Source: Conchocele bisecta (taxonomy: Eukaryota > Mollusca > Bivalvia > Lucinida > Thyasiridae). From it: a stretch of 64,000 nucleotides of DNA. Below the pieces are notes generated by a model that ran no database searches, was not told the DNA's origin, and was given only the letters and a program-made list of their open reading frames with translations. The DNA lies in contig CM055272.1 in NCBI GenBank assembly GCA_029237695.1, positions 19,038,793-19,102,792 on the forward strand, in the 5' to 3' direction. How positions within the stretch are numbered: the stretch's first letter is position 1; the number at the start of each line of letters is the position of its first letter. This document shows positions 1 through 10,347 of the stretch, piece by piece. Made by a program: the position numbers and the translations under genes.

Positions 1-293
1 AAACAATAAGACAACGACCGAAAAATGCATGGAATACATGGCACTTGGCATGAAACGTGCCTTGTAACTTGTAAACAATCTTTACTCGGCGAATTTTAGG
101 GGACCCGGCGGCCGAGTCCGCCCCCCCCCCCCTGAATCCGCCCATGATTAGTACTGGAGGATTGAGACGAAAGCAAAAACGCTTGTATAATATCGCTTTC
201 CAATAGGTTATATTCAGAAAATACAAATATACCAACAGTCTTATTTCTGAACAGCATTACGACAGTTTGACGAACTATTTCAAAATATAATTG
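1..293. other. No gene; AT-rich with short poly-C
   Basis: I see no coding sequence or recognised repeat here apart from a C run around 121-132. The words around it (accggcggccgagtccgc, then gaatccgccc) resemble the ends of the element at 56538, so this may be a fragment of that family. Confidence 0.5.
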
Positions 294-364
294 GAAAAGT
301 CGCGGGAATACTGGACGAGGCCTTCCGGCCTTCCGGCCTTCGTCCAGTATTCCCGCGACTTTTC
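294..364. repeat. Hairpin element, copy 1 (gaaaagtcgcgggaatactg arms)
   Basis: A near-perfect inverted repeat with arms of about 29 bp meets at a GGCC-rich centre (ccttccgg repeated). The same arm sequence recurs in a longer palindrome at 40340-40492 and as a single arm at 45010-45085, so it is a dispersed hairpin family and not a local accident. Confidence 0.85.
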
Positions 365-365
365 A

Positions 366-828
366 CTAGAGACTGAACGTTGCATATTTTCTCGATCATG
401 ACCCAGAGGCAAATGTACTGTGATGGTGCAAACCCATTCCCATCCATACGTTTTCTCTAGAATAAATTACAGTTGGAAACTCCCAAAAATAATGTACGAA
501 ACTGGCGGCTAACTGGTCACTGCTATATTCATACGCACGAAATGTCTTGATTCGTATTTTCCAGAATTTAACTGATAAACTAAGCACAAAACTGTCAAAA
601 CAGTAGAGAATCGTAAAAACAAAGCAAGACGGACTAAAACGCCATAGGATAAGTTGGCACAGGGCACTATTTTCTTGGTCGTACTCGCCATTTAGGCGTA
701 GCACGACAATATGGCTGCCCGCATAGAAATTTGAGTGACATAATATGCTATCTCAAGAGAGATAACATATAATAAAGCTATGCAACAATAAAATAACTAC
801 ATAGTGATATAAATAATATTGCTATGTA
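366..828. other. No supported gene
   Basis: A 102-codon open frame lies on the minus strand at 396-704. It has no recognisable domain and no repeat counterpart, and I do not call it. A small hairpin (ctatctcaagagagata) lies near 748. Otherwise the stretch looks like non-coding AT-rich DNA. Confidence 0.4.
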
Positions 829-1247
829 AAAGGTGCATGATCACGTGGTTATAACAACAACAACAACAATAGCTGAAAGTGTTGAAATCTTGCCCACTCC
901 AAAGTAAGTATTATTTGATATTTTCCTTAATATGAAACGGATTTTGATGAAATATGGCGCAGCAAACGCGTCTTCGTGAGCTGCAGTTGGTCGTTCTTGC
1001 GAAGAATCGATTTCCGTGTCTACCGACACGGAAATCGATTCTTTGCTAAAACGACAGAAGTTTGGACCAAAGTACAGAGATCACCAAATGCAGCATAACA
1101 AGACGCGTTTGATGCGCCATATTTCATAAAAATCCGTTACATAATAAGGACAATATAAAGGAATACGTACTTTGAATCGGATGGATTCTGGAAGTTTCAG
1201 TACTTGTTGTTGTTGTTGTTGTTAGTACCACGTGATCATACACCTTG
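829..1247. mobile_element. MITE with CAAGGTG ends, copy 1
   Basis: The ends are inverted repeats (AGGTGCATGATCACGTGG at the left, its complement at the right) followed by AAC/GTT microsatellite runs. The interior is itself largely palindromic and centres on a hairpin with ATCGATTTCCGTGTC arms. TATGT precedes the element and follows it, fitting the 5-bp target duplication seen exactly in the copies at 38728 and 53712. There is no coding capacity. The superfamily is not determined. Confidence 0.8.
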
Positions 1248-1940
1248 TATGTTACTATACACACTGTATTGAATCCAGTCACGTGTTAATAGTTATCTGA
1301 TTATATTGCCACTCTTATCACATCTTTGATACATGTTAATGTTTTGTTTCTACATTTACACAGCACATAGGCAATGTATGAACATGAGGATGTGATAATA
1401 CAGTTAGATCACGTTCGTCCGCATGTACGATCGATGATCCACTCGCTAAACTGTGGCATGATATGTATGCCTGTGAGAATGTGCCGTTAGTTGTATTTCT
1501 AAATAAAGGCTTTGCATTGATTGATATCGTCGTTGTCGTAGGCGTCATTGTCGTCGTCGTAGGCGTCGGCAAGTGCGTCCACATGTTGAATATCTCTTGA
1601 TCCGTTATTCGGATCATTATATAAATACTGTCCTTGCTGAGGGGAATATTGTGGATTATCTCCTCTAGGAAGAAAAATCTGCATTTGTCTCATCAAAACA
1701 TGTTTTTATAGCATTTGTAATTATTTCCACGCGCAATCAGCCTAGAGATCCCCAGTCTGATGACTGATATTGTTTTCTCTGGGAGATAATCCCCTCAACC
1801 AAGGGTGGTATTTAATTTATTATACACGCCGAATGCCTGTGGTTCAACCTGGCAATCAGCCAGCTTGAACATAAAACCGCTGTCTAAATCCCAGCCCTGT
1901 TTTTTACTTTTAACTACATAACACTCTTTTATATATACCA
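1248..1940. other. Repeat fragments, no gene
   Basis: Around 1330-1440 lies an inverted, diverged relative of 28766-28940 (shared tgtacgatcgat, ccactcgctaaa and the cacagcacat tract). A GTC/GTCGTC microsatellite lies at about 1528-1568. About 1688-1775 resembles one unit of the 6805-8470 array (catttgtctcatcaaaacatg). Open frames here follow the microsatellite and are not genes. Confidence 0.55.
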
Positions 1941-2185
1941 GGGGCATGTTTCACTAAACTTTTTACGACTAAAATGTTCGTATAGGTGTAAATTTATGAT
2001 CGTCTGGAAATTTCAATTGATGGATTTACATTTATTGAACATAGGCTGCATTAGCAGCCTATGCTCAATAAAGGTAAATCCAATAATTGTTTACCAGAAA
2101 ACGTTGTTAATGTGAAATTTACAGACTATCATACTTGTGCACTTACGAACATTTTAGACGTACGAAGTTTAGTGAAACGGCCCCC
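1941..2185. mobile_element. MITE with GGGCCCGTTTCACTAAACTT ends, copy 1 (diverged)
   Basis: The TIRs read inward as TTTCACTAAACTTttTACGAC, with the complement at the right end. The core is a palindrome (ggatttacatttattgaaca / tgctcaataaa). It is about 240 bp with no coding capacity. Better-preserved copies are at 36892 and 26345. Confidence 0.8.
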
Positions 2186-2280
2186 AGATATACTGCCTCA
2201 GGCTTTTAATGTAACTTTTATTCCAACTAACACGCGTGTTAGTTAGACGTGCACATCTCTAAGTCCCCAATAGGGGTTCG

Positions 2281-2683
2281 TACGGAGCCCCGAAGGCGAC
2301 ATGGATTTTTTTTATTAATTCGTTCCCACGAAATAACAATTCGTTCCCTCAATTTCGCAATTCGTTACCTCGAATTAACAATTCGTTCCCACATCAATTC
2401 GTTCTCGATTTAACAATTCGTTCCCACGAAATGACAATTCGTTACCTCAATTCGTTCCCTCGAATTAACAATTCGTTCCCACGATATAACATAACAATTC
2501 GTTCCCACGATATAACATAACAATTCGTTCCCTAGAATTAACAATTCGTTCTCATGATATAACAATTTGTGGGAACAAATTGTTAATTCGTGTGAAAGAA
2601 TTGTTAAATTGAGGGAACGAATTGTTATTTCGTGGGAACGAATTAATAAAAAAATGATTTCTACGTCCCCTGCGGGGCTCCGT
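2281..2683. mobile_element. Foldback element with AATTCGTTCCC array, copy F1
   Basis: Terminal repeats (TACGGAGCCCCG at the left, CGGGGCTCCGT at the right) enclose two opposed arrays of a roughly 20-23 bp unit containing CAATTCGTTCCC, so the element can fold into one long imperfect hairpin. This copy lacks the last terminal A, and I see no target duplication, unlike copies F3 and F4. Open frames rich in Asn-Ser-Phe-Pro are by-products of the array. Confidence 0.85.
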
Positions 2684-2860
2684 GGGACCGAAAGTGCGAA
2701 GATACACAAATGAAATGATGTCAGACGTTGGTACCCCGTTCATGCCATTTATATTGTAGTGCTACCATAGAAAACGGGAACCAGCTAAATGTTTCTAACA
2801 ATATGGCGGCTTCTCCAGCCAACAAGCGTTTTGTTAATGTTTCTGAAGTAGCGACTTTAA

Positions 2861-3364
2861 AGGTACATACCCACGCAGTAGGCACAAAATGTTTTTTATG
2901 TCAGAGACACCACCTGAGACATTTTCTGGCAAAATAAACATTCATGCACCATTACACCACGTATTGATTGGCACAATTATACCTTTTATATCAGAAATAA
3001 ATTTCCACACTGATATCAGGGGCGATAACCGTGTTTCCATATATTGTTAGCGGATGATTACTATTTATTCTCTATATTTATTTTGCGATGGCAATGATCA
3101 TACCGTATAAATCTGTCGTAAATATTAGTTTTTCAGGTGACGCATTTAATTAATATAAATAATTAAAAAATGTCATGCCTCATTTGCATATGAAAATAGC
3201 CTGATACCACCGCGCGTCACTATCAGTAAAATAAATATTACGAAATTATTATATCTGTATATCGGGCACTCGTAAATTTTAGAACTGGTCGAATAGTGAC
3301 ACACTTATACACTCATTTAAATAATATAAAGAACATTTTGTGCCTACTAAGTGGGCATGTACCT
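2861..3364. mobile_element. TTAA-flanked MITE, copy M1
   Basis: The element begins AGGTACATACCCACGCAGTA, ends with the complementary ACTAAGTGGGCATGTACCT, and is bracketed exactly by TTAA on both sides. TTAA duplication is typical of piggyBac and Kolobok transposons; the sequence does not decide between them. The interior (about 500 bp) is AT-rich and non-coding, with mirrored segments such as tatatcaga and accaccgcgcgtcac. At least seven more copies lie in this window. Confidence 0.85.
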
Positions 3365-3544
3365 TTAATCATGTTCATAATTTAATATTCGGTATAATAA
3401 ATTAAATACCACCTCGGGTGATATTGCTTCATCGGCGAGATAATCCACAATATTCCCCTCGATTCGGCTCATATTTAAGGGTGGGAATTGGTTCGAACAC
3501 CTTCCATACCGACTCAAGGAGGGTAGTATTTATATACTACGAGG

Positions 3545-3950
3545 CTGTGACTGGAGAAATAGGGCTTATGGATTTTGCGACCAGTTTGATCAGGATCTGC
3601 ACTGATCGTCAGTTCATCAGTGAAACACCCATCTTGCTTCTAAAAAGCAATATAGCAATATAGATTGTTATCGGGCTACAAGAGTGTGATATTTTATGAG
3701 GACCTACACTGGTCGAGAATCCCATAAGACCCATGTCTCCAGTCATGCGACCAGTGTAAATCCAGATCAGCCTGTGCATCCGCACAGACTGATCAGGGTC
3801 TGCACTGTTCGCCATTCCGTCAAAGCAAACACCATGCCTCAAATGAGACATGTAGATCGTTATCAGGCTACATGAGTGTGCTATTTGATCAGGACCTACA
3901 CTGGTCACAAATCCCATAAGCCCCATTTCTCCAGTCACAGCCACATATGA
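3545..3950. repeat. Two adjacent copies of the GTGACTGGAGAAAT element
   Basis: Each unit is about 200 bp with inverted ends (gtgactggagaaatagggct at one side, cataagccccatttctccag at the other) and contains gatcaggatctgcactg-like words. The two copies share the middle boundary near 3745. Relatives are at 38585, 45366, 47388 and 54312. It is non-coding and of unknown superfamily. Confidence 0.75.
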
Positions 3951-4078
3951 TTTGATTACACTCCACAGAATATGAAATTAATCGTAAATCGTCACGCGAT
4001 TTCTGTCATAAAACATCATAAACTGACGAGAAAATATTCATTGTCTGCATTGGAATAGTGTGCAGTTGCACAAATTAA

Positions 4079-5058
4079 AGGTACATGCCCACTCAGTAGC
4101 CACAAACTATTATGTATGGGAATTAAATAAGTGTATAATTATGTCACCATTCCACCAGTTATAAAAATTACGAATGCCCGCTATACAGATATAATCATTT
4201 AGTAATATTTACGTTATTGATAGTGACGCGCGGTGGTATAAGGTTATTTTCATATGGAAATGAGGCATAACATTTTTTAATTATTTATACTAATTAAATG
4301 CGCCACCTAAAAAATAATATTTTCGACAGATTAGAAAGTATGATCATTGCACATCAAAAAATAAATACAGAGAATAAATAGTAATATCAGTTTGTATTTT
4401 AATAAAACACTATTATCGCCCCTGATATCAATGTATAAATTTACGTCTGATATAAAATGTATAATGATGCCAATTAATACGTGGGGTAATGATGAATGAA
4501 CGTTTATTTTGCCAGAAAATGTATCAGATGATGTCTCTGATATAAAGAACAGCTTGTGCCTACAGCTTGTGTCAAAGGTACATATCCACTCAGTATGCAC
4601 AAAATCAGAGACGTCATCGGAGACATTTTCTGGCAAAAGAAACATGCATTCACCATTACCCCACGTATTGATTGACATTATTATACATTTATATCAGACG
4701 TAAATGTCCACACTGATATCAAGGGCGATAACCGTGTTTCCTGAAAATGTTAACGGACATTACTATTTATTCTCAGTATTTATTTTTGATGTGCAATGAT
4801 CATACTTTATAAACAGTCAAAAATATTATTTTTTCTGATGACGCATTTAATTAGTATAAATACATGTAGTTAAAAAATATCATGCCTCATTTGCGTATGC
4901 AAATTGCGAGTCACTATCAGTAAAATGAATATTACTAAATGAGTATATCTGTATAGCGGGCACTTGTAACTTTTAGAACTGGTGGAACAGTAACACAATT
5001 ATACACTTATTTAATTCCTATAAAGAAAATGTTGTGCCTACTGAGTGGGCATGTACCT
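4079..5058. mobile_element. Two fused TTAA MITEs, copies M2 and M3
   Basis: TTAA precedes the first AGGTACATGCCCACTCAGTA end and follows the last ACCT. In the middle (about 4560-4600) the right end of the first copy runs directly into a second left end (aaaggtacatatccactcag) without an intact TTAA. The pair is a tandem or nested product. Its interior matches M1. Confidence 0.8.
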
Positions 5059-5149
5059 TTAAAATGTTAGGAAATGGAAATGAGCAACATAACCTTATTA
5101 GGTTTGAGGCGGCTTTCAGCTGCGCCGAAAACCTATTGTATTCGTTGGG

Positions 5150-5172
5150 TTTTTTTTTTTTTTTTTTTTTTT
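5150..5172. repeat. Poly-T run
   Basis: An uninterrupted T homopolymer of about 23 bases lies just before the first copy of the 580-bp direct repeat. It could be the A-tail of a minus-strand retroposon, but no matching body was recognised. Confidence 0.7.
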
Positions 5173-5196
5173 ATTCAGCCGTTCAGTCTACAGCCC

Positions 5197-5776
5197 AAAC
5201 CGCTGGTCGGATCGACTTCAAATTTTGCATGCCGATTCGGATCAAGTGTGAGCAGAGACTCAGAGATTTTCAGAAATATCTTAATGCCACTTTCCACGAA
5301 ACCGGAAGTGACGTCATATTTTCTATAACTTTCTATAACTTCCTTATTTTCCAACCGATTTCAAAAATTCTTTTTGCATTCTCTATCTCGGCCTCGCTGA
5401 CAGTTCTCGGCTATCTGGTCAACTAAGAGAGCTATAGGCATTTGAAGTTGAAAAATGTACATACTTTTCAACGATTTTGCCGAATTTTTGCCGAATTTCG
5501 GCTGATAACGGGTGGTCTTTACAAACGTTTTCCAATTTGTACAGTAATCTCAGCAACATAATTTCTAATTGATAGGGGAGTGTCAGGCGCATAAAAGATG
5601 ATAATTTTCAGAGCTCTATCTTGACTACTTCCGGTTCTATTGGATGTCAAAGATGAACGTCTTTTTTTCAAGTTTTCAAAATAGAGCAAACGGATGTGAC
5701 GTCAGCTTCGTTATTTATCAATAGATTTAAAAATTTCTTGCTGCGGTCGATATTTCAGTCCTTTAGCTAAAACTTT
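5197..5776 (+). repeat. 580-bp direct repeat, copy 1
   Basis: It starts accgctggtcggatcgactt and ends cctttagctaaaac. It matches 5953-6533 along its whole length, with small indels, in the same orientation. It has no long open frame and no recognised domain. Confidence 0.85.
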
Positions 5777-5952
5777 CCCGCTTTGTGCCTGGCCTATGGT
5801 GAAAAACAAACGAAAACTTCACTGGCGGTATATTGCACATATATAATTTCCGTTTTATTAGGTGTATTTACAAATGGCGTAAACTGCAATTTAAGGGCGA
5901 TAACTATCGAAATATAATCATCCGCTGACTTACGGGCTCCCTCCATCTACAC

Positions 5953-6533
5953 CAAACCGCTGGTCGGATCGACTTCAAATTTTGCATGCCGATTCGGATC
6001 AAGTGTGAGCAGAAACTCAGAGATTTTCAGATATCTTTTAAAAGCTACTTTCCACGAAAACGGAAGTGACGTCATACTTCCTATAACTTCCTTATTTTCC
6101 CACCGATTTCAAGAAATCTGTTTGCATTGGAAAGCTGACAAAATTCTCTATCTCAGATTCGCTGACAGTTTTCGGCTATCTGCTCAAATAAAAGAGCTAT
6201 GTGCATTTGAAGTTGAAAAATGTACATACTTTTCAACGATTTTGCCGAATGTCGGCTGATAACGGGTGGTCTTTACAAACATTTTCCAATTTGTACAGTA
6301 CTGTCAGCAACATAATTTCTTGCCAGGGTGATAGGGGAGTGTCAGCCGCATGAAAGATGATAATTTTCAGAGCTATATCTTGACTACTTACGGCTCTATT
6401 CGATGTCAAATATGAACGTATTTTTTCAAGTTTTCAAAATAGAGCAAACGGATGTTACGTCAGCTTCGTTATTTATCATTCGATTTCAATTGTTTTTGTG
6501 TAGTCGATATTTCAGTCCTTTAGCTAAAACTTT
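5953..6533 (+). repeat. 580-bp direct repeat, copy 2, ending at a tRNA-like SINE head
   Basis: It is a direct copy of the segment 756 bp upstream. At its 3' edge the match stops exactly where a minus-strand tRNA-like sequence begins. This suggests that the repeat is the body of a tRNA-SINE read on the minus strand, or that a SINE inserted at the boundary. Confidence 0.8.
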
Positions 6534-6535
6534 GG

Positions 6536-6602
6536 CTGAGGATCGAACCCGGTATCCCTCGCTCCGAGTCCATCGCTCTACCTCTAAGCTAACCGGCCCC
6601 AC
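6536..6602 (-). repeat. tRNA-derived SINE head or tRNA pseudogene
   Basis: On the minus strand it has an A-box-like TAGCTTAGAGGTAGAGCG and a B-box GGGTTCGATCC at normal tRNA spacing. The 5' GGGGCCG has no complement at the 3' side, so an acceptor stem cannot form. That argues against a functional tRNA and for a SINE promoter. Confidence 0.65.
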
Positions 6603-6804
6603 ATCGGTGTGATGATGCGAACACAATAATGTTGGACTGTTCATTCTAAAACTTCAGAAATTCTTTTTGCAACCGATAGTTTACACCTTGGGCTAAAGCT
6701 TAGTTACACATGAAATCAATGTTTGAGGCTCAAACCGTTGATGCAGCTCAAGCTGCTCTAGTTTGTTATGTTTCGATTGTTTATATGTTCACAGACCGTA
6801 TATA

Positions 6805-8470
6805 TTGGAAATGATTATAAAGTGCTGCCAAACCATGTTTTCATTGAGAACACAAAGTAAGAAACAACAGCAGACGACAATTTTCTGCTCCCGCCATTAA
6901 TATTATTTTTGCTTGACGGCTGTCCAATTAATCTCGCTAATTAGCCACGTCAGATCAATCAAGGGCCGCCAAATCAATGACGTCATAGTCTCGGCCACCG
7001 GAAGCTCGTGATAAATCTGTGAGCTGCTAAGGAAACATATATTACCGGCAAAGTGTTATTTTCTCGACAGCCCGCCACAAATCTTGCAAGTCATGTTGAC
7101 TCGTAATCAACATCCCTCCAGTCTGGCGAGTAACCCCTAACAATGCTGAACTAAATTGTGTCGTCTGCTGGTTATGTTTTATGTTCCATTTGTCTCATCA
7201 AACACATGTTTTTATGGCATTGAGAATCATTGCCACGTGCAATCAGCGTAGAGATCTCCAGTCCGATGACTGACCCTAACATTGCTGAATTAAATTGTGT
7301 CGTCTGCTGGGTTTTTTTTTACGTTCCATTTGTCTCATCAAAAACATGTTTTTTATGCATTTAGCATCATTTCCACGTGCAATCAGCGTAGAGATATCCA
7401 GTCCGATGACCGATCCTAACATTGCTGAATTAAATTGTATCGTCTGCTGTTTATGTTTTATGTTCCATTTGTCTCATCAATAACATCTCGTCTTTACAGC
7501 ATTGAGAATCATTTCCACGTCCAATCAGCGTATAGATATCCAGTCTGATTACTAATCCCGAACAATGCTGAATTAATCCTTAGATCGCTACTCACAACAA
7601 TTGTCGTCTGGTGTTGCTTTTATATCTTGCCTTATTTATCAATGAAAACATGTTTTATAGCATTTAGAATCATTTCCACTTGCAATCAGCGTAGAGATTT
7701 CCACGGCAGTCTGATGACCCTGAATTAAATTGTGTCGTCTGCTGGTTATTTTTTATGTTCCATTTGTGTCATCAGCATATTTAACGGCATATTAGAATAA
7801 TTTCCAATGGAAGTGATTCTGAAGTGCTGTCAATCCATGTTTTATTGAGAAAGAAGACAAAATGTAAAACAACAACAGACGACATTTCTGGTTTTTATTT
7901 TTCTCATCAAAAACATTATTCGACAGCCTTTTAGAATAATTTCCAAATGGACATGTTCTAAAATGCTGTCAAATAAATTTTATTGAGAAAGAAAACAAAA
8001 AGTAAAGCAACAGCAGACGAAAATGTTGGTGGTCAGCATTTCTGGTTTCCATTTTGCTCTTAGAAAACATGATTCGACAGCCTTTCAGAATAATTTCCAA
8101 ATGGATATGATTCTAAAATGCTTTAAATCATGTTTTTTTATTGAGAAATAAGAGAAAATATAAAACAACAGCAGACGACAATGTTCGTGTTCAGCATTTC
8201 GCGTTTCCATTTTTCGCATCCAAAACATGATTTGGTAGCATTTTAGATTCATTTCCAATGGAAATGATTCTAAAGTGCTGTCAAATTATGTGTGTTTTTA
8301 TTGAGAAAGAACATAAAATGTAAAACAACAGCAGACGACAGTTTTCGTGTGCAGAATTTCTCGTTTTCATCGAAAACATGATTCGACAGCATATAAGAAT
8401 CATTTCCAAATGGAAATGATTCTGAAGTGATGTCAAATCATGTTGTTTTTATTTAGAAAGAAGATGTCAC
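6805..8470. repeat. Tandem array of ~140-bp units in two opposed orientations
   Basis: The word gtcgtctgctg recurs near 7160, 7301, 7440, 7605 and 7735. Its complement cagcagacgac recurs near 6878, 7870, 8010, 8168 and 8325, giving a spacing of about 130-165 bp. The units carry atgattctaaagtgctgtcaaa and catttccaaatgg mini-palindromes. One half of the array is inverted relative to the other. Single units also appear near 57830 and 63000. Confidence 0.8.
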
Positions 8471-8550
8471 AGCACGTCCATTACGGAGATACTGGTGAGG
8501 GGAAGGGTTGGACCATCAGGGATGCTCTGTATCGCTGAGGTCTGGGGAAA

Positions 8551-8648
8551 CTGGAGATAAACCAAAACTAAATTACAAAATGTAATTTATTAGTTATCAA
8601 AGATACAATATGGCGGCGATGTGCGTATACTGGCGACTATCGAAGAAG
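8551..8648 (+). repeat. 98-bp exact direct repeat, copy 1
   Basis: The block (ctggagataaaccaaaacta to ggcgactatc) is repeated without a visible mismatch at 9420-9517. It contains the short palindrome aaattacaaaatgtaattt. It is non-coding. Confidence 0.85.
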
Positions 8649-8689
8649 TCGTTGAACCGAACTATACTCATGTGTAGACCCGAAGCAAA

Positions 8690-8985
8690 AATACCCAAAA
8701 GGATGCATCGGTCATATGCGACCAGTGTAGTCCCAGATCAGACTGCACATTGGTGAAATCTGATCCGTACATTAACTGACGCTCCTGCATGTATGTGACC
8801 CAGTGTAGTCCCAGATCAGACTGCACATATGTGGATCTGATCAGAACCTACACTGATGCGTCGGCAGTTAAACAAAGGGAAACAACGGTATATGTTTTAC
8901 CCAGTGAAGACACGGATATGGCTGCACATTTGTGCCAGCCAATTAGGGTCCTCACTGATGGTCAAATAGGTGGGAACACATGAGA
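8690..8985. repeat. Diverged GTGACTGGAGAAAT-family fragments
   Basis: The phrase cagtgtagtcccagatcaga appears twice, about 70 bp apart, followed by gatctgatcagaacctacac. These are words of the family seen at 3545 and 47388. An open frame at 8789-8983 is incidental. Confidence 0.5.
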
Positions 8986-9419
8986 ATAGCGGTTCTAACC
9001 TAACAATGCACCGAAATGTGGCATAAATAACGGTGGGTATGTGTTAAAATAAACACAAAACCCCGAACATGAAACTGTCCGACATGAACCGTAGATACAA
9101 TATATGGCTAACGGCCGGTATAACTAGGATCATTAAGGTGCCAATTGATACAGAATATCAATATCTGGCCGGTGTCTGAACATAATATGTCGCAATTCTC
9201 ATGAAATAGAGTAGATGTATACACAATCGAACATGCACGCCATATATGATATACACAAATTAATCGGCTCACGAGAAAATAGATGAGTGATAATCGGTGA
9301 TCAAAATGACAAAGGAGTGTATGAAACGTCCAAAACTCCGTTTACGTCATTATGTGATCATTTCACCGATTAAGCCAAATACAAGCAAGACATATATACA
9401 TAATTTACAATTACAATTA

Positions 9420-9517
9420 CCTGGAGATAAACCAAAACTAAATTACAAAATGTAATTTATTAGTTATCAAAGATACAATATGGCGGCGATGTGCGTATAC
9501 TGGCGACTATCCAAGAA
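9420..9517 (+). repeat. 98-bp exact direct repeat, copy 2
   Basis: It is identical to 8551-8648 in the same orientation. The flanks differ on both sides. The 770 bp between the copies contain nothing recognised. Confidence 0.85.
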
Positions 9518-9689
9518 GTGACGACAGCCGGGCAGTGCGCGCCAAAGCCAACGCCAGAACGAGACTTGAGATTCCGCGCCAAATGACGCACATCATAAGG
9601 CATTAAACTTAGCTGTTGAGCTGTGCTTATGCAACAGTAAGCCATGTCTTAAGATGGACGCTAAAACGCTCAGAAAAATATACTGGTGT

Positions 9690-9845
9690 TAACTGTGCAT
9701 GATATTATATAATATATATAGGATATGATATAGGAGATAGGATATATGGGTATTATAGGATATGATATAGGATATATGATATAGGATATATAGGTTATAG
9801 GAGATATGGCTATCATAGGATATGATATAGGAGTTTGGATAAACT
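9690..9845. repeat. ATA-rich microsatellite
   Basis: Degenerate repeats of ggatatgatata and ataggagata. A minus-strand open frame rich in Tyr, Ile and Ser follows from the repeat and is not a gene. Confidence 0.8.
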
Positions 9846-10077
9846 GACCTTCCGGTTACAAAGACAAGATATAATAACCGCATACGACAATTTTTGTTTC
9901 CCTCTTTTTAAGGCTAAGTATATATTACTGTCTGTTTCACGTAATATTCGCCGGTTGGTCTCAGGCAATTGAACTATACGTATATACACTTAAGGCCAAA
10001 ATTAACTTTGCAGTATATAAATGGTTCGATATTTCGTTAACCAGGAGGTTTAAAAACCTGATGTAAAATGTCTTTCA

Positions 10078-10200
10078 ATGCTGAATCTAATCTGCAACGA
10101 CTGCACCAAAACATTAGATGCATGCGTTTAAAGAGATTGTGTAAACAATGAAAAGACAACAACACCCTTCATTTCAAAAACTGCAGTAAAGAGAACACAA
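10078..10200. repeat. Dispersed ~120-bp repeat, inverted relative to 20877-20990
   Basis: The words gctgaatctaatctgcaacg, agagattgtgtaaacaatga and agagaacacaattt reappear complemented near 20880-20985. It is non-coding. Confidence 0.65.
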
Positions 10201-10225
10201 TTTGGAAATTTATCCAGAGCATAAA

Positions 10226-10305
10226 AATGATCGCATACAGTGATCACAACGATGAATTTGACCGTATTCAGTACCGAGTGTACCTACCTTGTGTGATCAC
10301 TGTAT
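10226..10305. repeat. Hairpin with catacagtgatcacaa arms
   Basis: The arms atacagtgatcacaacg and ttgtgtgatcactgtat can pair across a loop of about 45 bases. It lies just outside the Polinton derivative. Confidence 0.6.
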
Positions 10306-10341
10306 AGTCCGCAGACGATAACTTGCTACTTATCAGCCGGC

Positions 10342-10347
10342 GTCCGC
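10342..10347 (+). repeat. Left target-site duplication GTCCGC
   Basis: Six bases immediately before the element terminus AGTAGTAAGT. The identical hexamer follows the opposite terminus at 14926. Six-base duplications are characteristic of Polinton integrases. Confidence 0.92.

Noticed and set aside
396..704. 102-codon minus-strand frame
   Set aside because: No homology I recognise and no supporting context; an overlapping frame of similar quality exists.
2861..3364. Assigning the TTAA elements to piggyBac
   Set aside because: TTAA duplication also fits Kolobok, the ends are not a piggyBac match I can confirm, and no transposase is present.
6536..6602. Functional tRNA genes here, at 15647 and at 20597
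   Set aside because: A/B boxes are present but the acceptor stems do not pair, and repeat bodies or AT tails adjoin them; SINE heads are more likely.
10226..10305. Hairpin as a transcription terminator or attachment site
   Set aside because: It is a eukaryotic context and hairpins are abundant here; nothing links it to a gene.
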